Below, in pieces: positions 9,716-17,984 of a stretch of 34,358 bases of DNA (position 1 is the first letter of the stretch; every line of letters begins with the position of its first letter). This DNA is from Endozoicomonas atrinae (GTDB lineage Bacteria > Pseudomonadota > Gammaproteobacteria > Pseudomonadales > Endozoicomonadaceae). The stretch spans positions 1 through 34,358 of the forward strand of contig NZ_LUKQ02000043.1 in NCBI RefSeq assembly GCF_001647025.1. The letters run 5' to 3'. The notes beneath the pieces are model-generated. The model was not told the DNA's origin and did no database searches. It saw nothing but the letters and a program-made list of their open reading frames with translations. Both the position numbers and the translations under genes were made by a program.

Positions 9716-10745
9716 GCTTGAATGGCCCTGGATACTGATTGCCCTGCCCTTACCTCTGCTGGTTTATCGGTTCGTCAAACCAGCCAGTAGCGGTAATGAT
9801 GCCGCGCTGTATACGCCGTTTTACGGAAAACTTTCGTCCATGATGGGTGAGCAGAGCGCAGAAAAGGAGATACCTTCTGGCAAACGAATCATTCTGCCCA
9901 GTCTGATCTGGCTGCTGCTGCTCTTTGCTGCCAGCAAGCCAGTCTGGCTTGGCAATCCCGTTGAGGTCCAGGACAGTGGCCGGGACCTGATGATGGCCGT
10001 TGACCTCTCAGGCAGTATGGAGATTAATGATATGGTTCTCAATGGCCGCCAGGTTGATCGACTGAGAGCCACCAAAGCGGTGATGAATAATTTTATCGAG
10101 CGACGTCGTGGGGACCGGCTTGGACTTATCCTGTTTGGCACCCAGGCCTACCTGCAAACACCACTGACCTTTGATCGTGAAACGGTCAGGACACTGATGA
10201 ATGAGTCCGGTATCGGGATGGCGGGTAACAAGACCGCTATCGGGGATGCCCTGGGTCTTGCCGTCAAGCATCTTCGTAAACGCCCCGAAGATAGCCGGGT
10301 GCTTATATTACTGACTGATGGGGCGAATACCGCTGGAGAAATCTCGCCGTTGCAGGCAGCACAGATTGCCAAAGAAGAAGGTATCAGGATCTACGCGATT
10401 GGCCTCGGGGCTGAAGAGATGGTTGAGCGCAGTTTCTTTGGCTCACGTCGGGTTAACCCATCGGCCGACCTGGACGAGCAAACATTACAGGAAATGGCAG
10501 GACTGACGGGAGGCCAGTATTTCCGGGCCCGCAATATTGAGGAGTTGAATAAGATCTATACGCTGCTGGATCAGCTTGAACCTGTTGTTCAGGAAGAAGA
10601 GTTGTTTCGCCCCAGCAAAAACCTGTTTTTCTGGCCACTGGGTCTGGCGCTGCTACTGAGTCTGCTCCTGGCGCTGCAAAAGATCAATCTAAGCAGGGCG
10701 CTTACCGAATGGAAAGCTGGCAAAGGGAGGGCTCAGCATGATTGA
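9708..10745 (+). CDS. batA: VWA-domain membrane protein BatA
   Basis: A 345-residue protein with an N-terminal membrane-anchor segment (about residues 5-20), a second transmembrane helix (about 63-80) and a VWA domain. The VWA domain has an intact MIDAS: DLSGSMEIND (DxSxS near residue 100), a later Thr in the region of KTAIGDA, and LLTDGANTAG for the Asp. A C-terminal transmembrane helix lies around residues 305-325. The order anchor, VWA, C-terminal anchor is that of BatA. It overlaps the previous gene by eight bases and the next by eight, so this is one translationally coupled operon. BatA is thought to act in the periplasm together with BatB/C/D. Confidence 0.92.
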   Translation: MLELEWPWILIALPLPLLVYRFVKPASSGNDAALYTPFYGKLSSMMGEQSAEKEIPSGKRIILPSLIWLLLLFAASKPVWLGNPVEVQDSGRDLMMAVDLSGSMEINDMVLNGRQVDRLRATKAVMNNFIERRRGDRLGLILFGTQAYLQTPLTFDRETVRTLMNESGIGMAGNKTAIGDALGLAVKHLRKRPEDSRVLILLTDGANTAGEISPLQAAQIAKEEGIRIYAIGLGAEEMVERSFFGSRRVNPSADLDEQTLQEMAGLTGGQYFRARNIEELNKIYTLLDQLEPVVQEEELFRPSKNLFFWPLGLALLLSLLLALQKINLSRALTEWKAGKGRAQHD

Positions 10746-12681
10746 ATTTTTCTCTTTGTTCATACATCAATTTCATTTTCTAAGACCTCTCTGGCTGCTA
10801 ATGCTATTACCCTGCATCCTACTGGTGATCCTGCTCTGGCGACAACATAAGGATCGTGGCAGCTGGTCAAAAGTCATTGCGCCAGGACTCCTTCCCTGGT
10901 TACTGGAAGGAGAGCTGCAAAAACGTGCTCGATGGCCTCTTATACTGGTACTGGCTGGCTGGGTAATAGCCACTTTTGCGCTTGCTGGCCCAACATGGCA
11001 AAAGCAACCGGTACCGATCAGTAAGAATCAACAGCCGTTGGTGGTTGCCGCTGACCTGTCATACCACATGTTCGCTGCGGATCTTTCTCCCAATCGCCTG
11101 ACCCGGGTGCGGTTCAAGCTTCAGGATCTGTTCAACCAGCGCAGCGAAGGACTCTCAGCCCTTGTTGCTTATGCTGGATCTGCCCACACCGTTGCACCTC
11201 TGACAGACGATAGTCGTACGTTAAATAATCTGACCAAAGCACTTAGCCCTGAAATTATGCCAGTACAGGGTAATAACCCCGTAGAAGCAATACGCCTGGC
11301 AAAACAGCTTCTGAATCAGGGCAGCAGTGAGTCCGGCGATATTTTGCTGGTCACGGGCTCAATGACCGAAGCACAGGCAGAGCAGATTTCGAGCCTGCTG
11401 CAGGGCAGCGGTATCCGTTTATCCATTCTTGGCATTGGAACTGAACAAGGAGCACCAATTCCGTTGCCTGACGGCGGTTACCTGAAAAATCAGCAGGGAA
11501 CCATTGTCGTACCGCAGCTGGAACAATCCCGTCTGCAGTCACTGGCTCGGGCCAATAGCGGTCGATACCAGATAATGTCTGTTGCGGATACCGACCTTCA
11601 GGCCCTCCTTCCAACCGGTAACATCAATCAGCTCTTTAACGAACAGGCAGCAACTGATCGTGAATTTGATCAGTGGTATGACGCCGGTTACTGGCTGGTA
11701 TGGCTGCTATTACCAGCCGCCCTGTTGGGATTTCGCCGTGGGTGGCTGGTACTGATCATGATCTCCCTGCTGCCGGTCACGCAGGATGCCATGGCATTCA
11801 GCTGGAATGACCTGTGGCAAACCCGTGACCAGCAGGGGCAGAAAGCACTGCAGGAGGGTAATCCGGAGCTCGCAGCCAGTCTGTTCAATGACTCTGCCTG
11901 GAAAGCGGAAGCATTGTTCCAGAACCAGCAGTTTGATGAGTCTGCATCAACACTGAATAATCCAAATGATCAAGTTGCAGATCCAAAAATGGATTATAAC
12001 AGAGGTAATGCACTGGCCAAGGCAGGCAAACTTCAGGAAGCCATTGACGCTTATGACCAGGCATTATCCCGGCAGCCGGATATGGAAGATGCACGATTCA
12101 ATCATAATCTGGTTGAACAGTTGCTACAGCAGCAGTCTCAACAAGACCAATCCCAACAAAACTCGCCGCAGCAAAATCAGGGCAACAACAGGGAGCAGAA
12201 TGACGACCAGGGGGAAAGCAACCAAGGGGAAGATAACCCGCAACAGTCTCAGGGTGATAATAACCAATCCAGCAAAAACAGGGATAAAGCATCACCAGAA
12301 AATGGGCAAGCCGGTGAAAACACCAGAGACCAGGAACCCTCATCTCAACAACACCCCCAAAATAATTCATCAGTTGATCAGAGCCAGCAGCAAGATCAGC
12401 AACAGGCCCAACCTGAGCAGTCTGAAGAGAAGGACAGTGCCAGCTCATCGCAACAGTCCGCTCAGGCAGAAGAAAAAAGAGCAGATGATGACGCTTCGGA
12501 AGCAACGGCCAGCACACCGGATGAAGGAATGGATGAACAGCCCCTGTCTCCCGAACAACAGGCCATTGAGAGCTGGCTGAGAACGATTCCAGATGATCCG
12601 GGTGGTTTATTACGCAGGAAATTTCTTCATCAGCAACGCTCTCAGCAACAGCAGAACAGAACGGAGGAGGCATCATGGTAA
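10738..12681 (+). CDS. VWA-TPR fusion protein (BatB/BatC type) with Gln/Asn-rich tail
   Basis: A 647-residue protein joining a BatB-like VWA domain (about residues 95-310) to a BatC-like TPR segment (about 355-465), with transmembrane helices near 15-35, 60-80 and 315-350. The MIDAS is degenerate: where BatA has DLSGS, this has DLSYH, so the last Ser of DxSxS is lost and metal binding is doubtful. TPR signature: MDYNRGNALAKAGKLQEAIDAYDQAL. After the TPR comes about 140 residues of Gln/Asn/Ser/Asp low-complexity sequence, then a conserved tail SWLRTIPDDPGGLLRRKF shared by this family. The fusion is the normal gammaproteobacterial arrangement. It overlaps both neighbours (eight and seven bases). 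Confidence 0.9.
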   Translation: MIEFFSLFIHQFHFLRPLWLLMLLPCILLVILLWRQHKDRGSWSKVIAPGLLPWLLEGELQKRARWPLILVLAGWVIATFALAGPTWQKQPVPISKNQQPLVVAADLSYHMFAADLSPNRLTRVRFKLQDLFNQRSEGLSALVAYAGSAHTVAPLTDDSRTLNNLTKALSPEIMPVQGNNPVEAIRLAKQLLNQGSSESGDILLVTGSMTEAQAEQISSLLQGSGIRLSILGIGTEQGAPIPLPDGGYLKNQQGTIVVPQLEQSRLQSLARANSGRYQIMSVADTDLQALLPTGNINQLFNEQAATDREFDQWYDAGYWLVWLLLPAALLGFRRGWLVLIMISLLPVTQDAMAFSWNDLWQTRDQQGQKALQEGNPELAASLFNDSAWKAEALFQNQQFDESASTLNNPNDQVADPKMDYNRGNALAKAGKLQEAIDAYDQALSRQPDMEDARFNHNLVEQLLQQQSQQDQSQQNSPQQNQGNNREQNDDQGESNQGEDNPQQSQGDNNQSSKNRDKASPENGQAGENTRDQEPSSQQHPQNNSSVDQSQQQDQQQAQPEQSEEKDSASSSQQSAQAEEKRADDDASEATASTPDEGMDEQPLSPEQQAIESWLRTIPDDPGGLLRRKFLHQQRSQQQQNRTEEASW

Positions 12682-14450
12682 ACCGAAAGTCATTCCATTT
12701 GATGTTGACAGCATTGATCAGTCTTTCGGTTTCAATGATTGCCAATGCTGGCTTTACCGCCAGTGTTAACAGAACATCATTAGCCAGCCATGAAACCGTA
12801 GAACTGACGCTGCGCACGGATGAAAGTTCCAGTGACGCTCCAGACCTGAAACCCCTGGAATGGAGTTTTGACATACTGGGCACCAGACAACAGAGCCAGA
12901 CCAGTATTATTAATGGTAAAAAGGAATTTACCCGTGACTGGGTAATTACCCTTGCTCCCAAACAGCAGGGAACACTGGTTATTCCACCAATCAAACTGGG
13001 TGCTTTGCAATCCGAACCGGTTACTATCACCGTCAGTGATAAAAAACCGGATGACCCAACCGGTGATAGCAGCCCACTGTTGATGACAGCCGACGTCAGC
13101 AGTGAAAGCATTTATGTGCAGCAGGAGCTGATATTTACTCTGAAAATTCTGTTTAGCGTTCAACTGTATGATGATAACCGGCTGAGTGCCATGGATATCA
13201 GCGATGCCCTTATTCAACAACTGGGAGAAACCCGAAAACTGGATACCATCATTAATGGTATTCGCTACCGGGGCTTTGAGTTGAAGTACTCTATTCATCC
13301 CCAGTCTGTGGGTGAAATGATCATACCGTCACTGACGTTTACCGGTGTGGCGGCTGAACCCCGGGATCCATTTGGCAGTATCTTTTCCAGTGGCGGGAAA
13401 CCCGTGCTTGCCCGCTCCCCGGAACTTAACATTGAGGTAAAACCCAGACCTGAAAACTACCCTGCCAGTGAAACCTGGTTACCAGCAAGAAATGTATCGA
13501 TTCAGGAGAAATGGAGCCAGCCACTGGACAGTTTAACAGTGGGTGATGCCATTACCCGAACCATTACCGTCGATGCCGACGGTCTGAGTGCAGCACAACT
13601 CCCCCCTATTCTGATGTCTCAGCCAAAGGGAGTGAACAGCTACCCTGATAAATCCGGTACGGAAGACCGCGAAATGGCAGATGGTGTTCAAGGACAGCGT
13701 ACTGACTCCATAGCAATGATTCCAACACGTCCCGGAAAAATCACGCTGCCAGCTATTGAATACACCTGGTTTGATACTGAAAGTGGCGAGATTAAAACGT
13801 CCAGGCTTCCTGCAACAGAAATTGATGTCGCCGTAGATCCAAACGCTAATACCTTAACACCACCGACTGTGAACTCCCCGACACCATTGCCAGCCGACAA
13901 GCCAGCTGAATGTCCGGAACCAGCCGGGGTTACCGATGCAACACCTCTCGAGTCAACCAATCCATGGCAGAGAGCTGTCTTCTGGCAGTATTTAACAGCT
14001 ATGTTTGCTCTGCTGTGGCTGGTGACCCTGGGACTCTGGCGATTCAAATCAAGTTCTGTAACAAAGGCTGATCAACAAACCACTAACACTGGCAGCCATG
14101 ATCGATTTGGGAAGCAACCCTCTGAAGCCGAAGCATTTAGACAGTTGGAAGCAGCCTGCCTGCAGAAAGATGTTCCGTTGACGCTGAGCGAACTGAAAAA
14201 CTGGTGTCGAATCTATCTCGGTAACAATCTCAAGAACCAGACTTCATTGACTGAGTGTCTCAATCAGCTTGGCTCTGAGGAATTGAACTCAATCTGCAAC
14301 CAACTGTCAGCCAGCCTTTATAGTGCTCAAGCAGGAGGGGCCGCTACAGAAGTGCAGTTGACCACATTGCTGGAGATGTGTCGAAAAGTCAGAGACACCA
14401 GGTCCGGTCGAAAAAAAGATCAAAAGCTTGGCAGGCTATACCCAGAATAG
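12675..14450 (+). CDS. batD: BatD family protein (oxygen/aerotolerance operon)
   Basis: A 591-residue envelope protein. It has a signal peptide (hydrophobic ISLSVSMIANA before GFTAS, so cleavage near residue 25), then repeated Ig-like beta domains that define BatD (a TVEL-LR pattern, KEFTRDWVITLAPKQQGTLVIPP), then one transmembrane helix (around residues 436-455) and a cytoplasmic helical C-terminus. GGAGGAGG before the ATG supports the start. It is the last Bat gene of the operon and overlaps the VWA-TPR gene by seven bases. The function is membrane-associated and poorly defined in the family. Confidence 0.9.
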   Translation: MVNRKSFHLMLTALISLSVSMIANAGFTASVNRTSLASHETVELTLRTDESSSDAPDLKPLEWSFDILGTRQQSQTSIINGKKEFTRDWVITLAPKQQGTLVIPPIKLGALQSEPVTITVSDKKPDDPTGDSSPLLMTADVSSESIYVQQELIFTLKILFSVQLYDDNRLSAMDISDALIQQLGETRKLDTIINGIRYRGFELKYSIHPQSVGEMIIPSLTFTGVAAEPRDPFGSIFSSGGKPVLARSPELNIEVKPRPENYPASETWLPARNVSIQEKWSQPLDSLTVGDAITRTITVDADGLSAAQLPPILMSQPKGVNSYPDKSGTEDREMADGVQGQRTDSIAMIPTRPGKITLPAIEYTWFDTESGEIKTSRLPATEIDVAVDPNANTLTPPTVNSPTPLPADKPAECPEPAGVTDATPLESTNPWQRAVFWQYLTAMFALLWLVTLGLWRFKSSSVTKADQQTTNTGSHDRFGKQPSEAEAFRQLEAACLQKDVPLTLSELKNWCRIYLGNNLKNQTSLTECLNQLGSEELNSICNQLSASLYSAQAGGAATEVQLTTLLEMCRKVRDTRSGRKKDQKLGRLYPE

Positions 14451-14502
14451 GTCAACTAATTTTGATGGGAGCATCCTCTTAAACAACGAGGGAGTCATCA
14501 CG

Positions 14503-15048
14503 GTGAAAGCACTGTTTATCCATGGTAATGGCGGCTGTACCGCCTCTCATCATTGGTACAAGTCCGCAGCCGGAGAGCTTTCCGGGCTTGGTCTTGACGT
14601 TATTCTTGAAACTTTTCCGGACAATATCATTGCCCATCAGGACATCTGGCTGGATTTTATGGAAGAACAGCTCAATGGAAACAGTGACGTTATTTTGATA
14701 GGTCACTCCTCCGGTGCGCTTGCCGCCATGCGCTATGCCGAAAGCCATTCTCTGGTTGGCAGTGTTCTGGTTTCTGCCTGTCACACGGATCTTGGTGATC
14801 CCAATGAGAAAGCCAGTGGCTTCTATGATGCACCCTGGCAGTGGGGTGCTATTAAAGCAAACCAGCAGTGGATCATTCAGTTTCACTCAGAAGATGATCA
14901 TTTGATCACGGTGGACGAAGCCCGATATGTCCGTGATCAGCTGACCCCGGACTATCACGAATTCAAAGACCGGGGTCACTTTATGGCTAGCGACTCAGGA
15001 GGAAAGTATTTTCCAGAGTTGGTTGAGGCAATAAAACAGAAGCTCTAG
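14503..15048 (+). CDS. Alpha/beta serine hydrolase, RBBP9/YdeN-like
   Basis: The frame stays open from ATG 14428, inside batD, but I choose GTG at 14503: GGAG lies eight bases before it and the resulting protein begins with the first beta strand (VKALFIHGNG), as the family does. It is about 181 residues, within the usual RBBP9-type range. It shows the oxyanion region HGNGG, the nucleophile elbow G-H-S-S-G (about residues 67-71, Ser69), an acid in HSEDDHLIT and the catalytic His in DRGHFM near the C-terminus. This is a complete Ser-Asp-His triad. The substrate is unknown. It lies about 50 bases downstream of batD and may be co-transcribed. Confidence 0.85.
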   Translation: MKALFIHGNGGCTASHHWYKSAAGELSGLGLDVILETFPDNIIAHQDIWLDFMEEQLNGNSDVILIGHSSGALAAMRYAESHSLVGSVLVSACHTDLGDPNEKASGFYDAPWQWGAIKANQQWIIQFHSEDDHLITVDEARYVRDQLTPDYHEFKDRGHFMASDSGGKYFPELVEAIKQKL

Positions 15049-15056
15049 CAAGTACA

Positions 15057-15335
15057 CTAGGTTCGATAAAGCACCTTGATAACATGCCAGCCGAACTTCG
15101 TTTTCACCAGGTGAGGGGTCAGTAACTCACCGGTAAAACATACTTTATCAAAGGCAGGCACCATCTGCCCTTTCCTGAATTCTCCCAGATGCCCACCTTT
15201 TTTACCCGATGGACAAGTGGAGTGCTTCTTCGCCAGAACATCAAATTTGGCACCTTTTTTAAGCTGTTTGATAATCTCTTCAGCCTGCTCTTTATGCTTA
15301 ACCAGAATGTGTAATGCGGCTGCCGTATACGCCAT
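15057..15335 (-). CDS. ppiC: Peptidyl-prolyl cis-trans isomerase C (parvulin)
   Basis: A 92-residue single-domain parvulin, the normal size of the cytoplasmic PpiC. It contains the family pattern [38 protein letters not shown] and the C-terminal [10 protein letters not shown]. The two His residues of the active site (in HILV and GWHVI) and the Cys are present. It runs convergent to the hydrolase, with only eight bases between their stops. Confidence 0.95.
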   Translation of the reverse strand: MAYTAAALHILVKHKEQAEEIIKQLKKGAKFDVLAKKHSTCPSGKKGGHLGEFRKGQMVPAFDKVCFTGELLTPHLVKTKFGWHVIKVLYRT

Positions 15336-15585
15336 GAGTAAGCCTATTCATAAGGAATCTATTGATTCGTATTATATCGTTCATCATTGAATTCTGAATA
15401 CTCGCCAGCACCAAGTCAGATTTCGTGAACTCCGTAATCCATATGTGGTATGTGACATGTGCAGGGATTGACAAAAATGGCTCAGAAGCCATCAGTTGGA
15501 AGTGAGCACTCCTTAAACCAGTAACCGATAGGGGTTCCCTCATTTGCATCATCAACAATAATAATGACAGCAGTGTACTTCTCTT

Positions 15586-16662
15586 ATGACAACCGAAAAT
15601 AAACGTCTCGAAGCTGTGGAGCTTGGTAAAACTCTGGTCACTGGTGGTGCCGGCTTTCTGGGAAAAAACCTGGCCAGAGAGCTTCTGAACCGGGGGCATC
15701 AGGTTAGAGTCTTCGACCTGGCAGAGTGTGATCTTGAACACCCGGGCCTGGAGAAGGTACAGGGAAATATCTGTGATAAATCACTGGTTACCAAAGTCTG
15801 TGAAGGAATTGATACGGTTTTTCATACCGCTGCTGTCATTGAAATTCGTTCAACCAAGGTCGTTAGCCAGCAGGTGAAAAAGCTGTCTTATGACATCAAT
15901 CTTGGTGGCACACAAAACATCATCGATGCTTGCCTGACTCAAGGGGTTAAACGACTGGTTTATACCAGCTCAAACAGTGTTGTTATTAATGGTCAGCCAA
16001 TTGCCAATGGAAATGAAGCTCTGCCCTATGTTGACGGATTCAGAGATCTGTATACAGAAACCAAAGCGAAAGCAGAGCAGCAGGTGCTGGCAGCCAATGG
16101 TCGAAATGGCCTGTATACCTGTGCAATACGCCCCAGTGGCATCTGGGGGCCCGGTGACCAAACCATGTTTAAACTATTGATTAAAGAGTTAATCAACGGT
16201 TCCTTTAAGGCTCTGGTGGGTGATGGAAAAGCAAGATTCGATAACTCTTACGTTCACAACCTGATTCATGGAAAACTGCTTGCCGCTGGCCAGCTGGGCA
16301 AAAATGGCAAGGCCTCTGGTCAGGCCTATTTCATCAATGATGGTGAGCCTGTCAATATGATGGAATTTTCACGACCTCTGGTGGAACAACTGGGATACCC
16401 TTATCCGAAAAAAAGAATCTCCTATAAACTGATAAAAACCGTTATCTCCGCCTGGGAGAAATTTCACCAGTGGTTTAAGGTTGGCGAACCTCCTCAGTCC
16501 ACACTGGCTCTTGAAAGAATCGGAATTGATAACTTCTTTAGCATCGATAAAGCACGTCGTGATCTGGGCTACGAGCCTCTCTACACAAGTGAGAGTGGCA
16601 TGAAAGAGGCTATGCCCTATTACAAGGAACTTCATGACCAAATGAAGAAGGAAACTGTCTAG
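15586..16662 (+). CDS. Extended SDR, 3-beta-hydroxysteroid dehydrogenase/epimerase type
   Basis: A 358-residue NAD(P)-dependent oxidoreductase. Rossmann motif TGGAGFLG (about residues 19-26), acidic residue at the end of beta-2 (RVFDLAE), HTAA in the cofactor pocket, TSSNSV for the catalytic Ser, and the Y-x3-K pair in LYTETK (Tyr156, Lys160). After this come RPSGIWGPGD and FDNSYVHN, as in the 3-beta-HSD/isomerase family. The substrate may be a steroid-like or sugar-derived alcohol; the sequence alone does not decide. No strong ribosome-binding site precedes ATG 15586, so the start is less certain. A steroid-like cluster lies about 9 kb away. Confidence 0.85.
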   Translation: MTTENKRLEAVELGKTLVTGGAGFLGKNLARELLNRGHQVRVFDLAECDLEHPGLEKVQGNICDKSLVTKVCEGIDTVFHTAAVIEIRSTKVVSQQVKKLSYDINLGGTQNIIDACLTQGVKRLVYTSSNSVVINGQPIANGNEALPYVDGFRDLYTETKAKAEQQVLAANGRNGLYTCAIRPSGIWGPGDQTMFKLLIKELINGSFKALVGDGKARFDNSYVHNLIHGKLLAAGQLGKNGKASGQAYFINDGEPVNMMEFSRPLVEQLGYPYPKKRISYKLIKTVISAWEKFHQWFKVGEPPQSTLALERIGIDNFFSIDKARRDLGYEPLYTSESGMKEAMPYYKELHDQMKKETV

Positions 16663-16688
16663 AGGCGTTCTCAATATCATCAAGAAAG

Positions 16689-16705
16689 GCCCGCGTTATG
16701 CGGGC
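16689..16705. terminator. Hairpin between convergent genes
   Basis: GCCCGC-GTTAT-GCGGGC, a perfect 6-bp G+C stem with a 5-base loop, lies between the converging stops at 16662 and 16727. There is only a weak T-tract, so it may act as a bidirectional terminator or simply as a transcript-stabilising hairpin. Confidence 0.6.
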
Positions 16706-16726
16706 TGATGAAGTGTCAAACTGACC

Positions 16727-17500
16727 TTACTCAATATGCACCTTTACTTCACCAGCAGTACGACCAAAACCATGATCAGTGATCACCTCAACAGCCTTAT
16801 AGCCAACACTTCCCAAATGCTCCCCTGCTATTTCAATGATACACTCACCAATAGCAGATTCTTCAGTGGATACAGACGTGAAGCAATCCAGAGACTCCCC
16901 TCCCGCCAATGATTTTCCAAGTGCAGAGCAGCAGATTTCCCCAACCTTTTTTACAATATCAGTCAATATCGAGCCTTCGATACATGTTGGAACACAGCCT
17001 CTTTCAGAGAGCATCTTTCCAATATGTTCGAGTGCATAATTACCCGCTTCAGCAAAATACTCACCAGCTATTTTCATAAAGCACTCTGTTGCAAAATAAC
17101 GACAGAATGAAGTGGCTGGGCTACCAGAAAAAACAACCACTTTAACCAATGATTCACCAAAACTGACGCAGCTGACTTTAGCTATTTTACTTCCGGCATT
17201 CACAAGCGCTGTTGATACGGATTGTGGCAGGCAAGTTCTACAATGAATTTTTTTAGCCACGCCTTCCAAAGCCTGATAACCAGTATCGCCAAGAAATCCT
17301 CCGGACACTTCCGTTGAATAATCAGAAATCGATTCAGCCATTGACGTACTCAGATCACCTCCAAAGCAAAGGCGCTTAACTACTGATTTTCCAAAAATAG
17401 TACAGCTGCTTTCTGCGGATTTTTTTCCCATTTCCAGAAAGTCGAAATTTGGAATATTATTATCAACTGACTGTTTTCTCCCTACTGCATTGCAATCCAT
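16727..17500 (-). CDS. Cysteine-rich protein with three ~80-residue internal repeats, function unknown
   Basis: Not a family I recognise. The 257-residue product has a good Shine-Dalgarno (AAGGAG, five bases before ATG). It consists of a short N-terminus and three repeats. The markers recur at near-constant distance: SC-x2-FG-x-S at residues 32-39, 110-117 and (CC-x2-LG-x-S) 190-197; a G-x-x-G-Y/N-x-A-L/V-E block at 71-79, 150-158 and 230-238. The period is 78-80. In the middle of each repeat a cysteine- or serine-rich segment varies. It has no signal peptide or clear transmembrane helix, though it is rich in small and hydrophobic residues. It sits downstream of the USP-like gene on the same strand in the AT-rich island. 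Effector, structural or membrane-associated roles are all open. Confidence 0.75.
   Translation of the reverse strand: MDCNAVGRKQSVDNNIPNFDFLEMGKKSAESSCTIFGKSVVKRLCFGGDLSTSMAESISDYSTEVSGGFLGDTGYQALEGVAKKIHCRTCLPQSVSTALVNAGSKIAKVSCVSFGESLVKVVVFSGSPATSFCRYFATECFMKIAGEYFAEAGNYALEHIGKMLSERGCVPTCIEGSILTDIVKKVGEICCSALGKSLAGGESLDCFTSVSTEESAIGECIIEIAGEHLGSVGYKAVEVITDHGFGRTAGEVKVHIE
16730..17431 (-). repeat. Three protein-level tandem repeats (period about 80 aa)
   Basis: Repeat 1 spans about 17195-17431, repeat 2 about 16955-17194 and repeat 3 about 16730-16954. Recurring anchors are the Cys-FG-Ser block at each start and the GYxA(L/V)E block about 40 residues later. The repetition is clear in protein but the DNA copies have diverged, so the duplication is old or under diversifying selection. 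Confidence 0.7.
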
Positions 17501-17984
17501 TACAACTCCTTATGGGGAATATTTCGCCAATTTTAGGGTAAAAAAATTATTTTTGAGTTATTTTTCGATACTGCCTGAAACCTTTTCTTCAACAAATACT
17601 TAGTTTCCCATTTTTTATAACCGTATTTGATTATTGAAATCCATAACAAAACAGTTAGAAGACAAAACTTAATTTAAATACATCTATCATATCAACTCAA
17701 TTTGTAAGGAAATATCAGAAAGAATTAAAATACAGGATAACCACAGGGTCTATATTATAGATTGTCGATGATAAAATGAGTATTACCTCCCTAAACTTTC
17801 AACTTTTGAATCATAGCCGTTCGATAAGCTCAAAAAGCAGCCAGCCACTCTGTACTTGTGTGACTCAACTTGCCCCACATAAAGCATTACTTAGATATTT
17901 TGAGGCAACGCCAAGAAGTCATGCTCACTATTAAGCGTAATCCTACTTTTAGAATACAGGAGTTCACTCATCTATTTGCCCCCT
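17501..17984. other. AT-rich intergenic region, no gene seen
   Basis: About 480 bases of A/T-rich DNA between the stop of the USP-like gene and the start of the triple-repeat gene. It must hold the promoter of the latter, but I cannot identify one with confidence. No long open frame, tRNA or hairpin stands out. Confidence 0.5.

Noticed and set aside
11966-12580. Plus-strand open frame in a second frame of batB/C
   Set aside because: A frame shadow of the Gln-rich tail; the composition (Lys/Arg/Asn-rich) mirrors CAA/CAG codons.
12098-13111. Long minus-strand open frame (337 codons)
   Set aside because: It lies antisense to the batB/C and batD genes, whose frames show clear domains, and the low-complexity Gln/Asn-rich DNA creates false open frames. 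No motif or ribosome site supports it.
15298-15741. Minus-strand open frame of 147 codons
   Set aside because: It overlaps the ppiC start and the dehydrogenase start on the opposite strand and has no motif.
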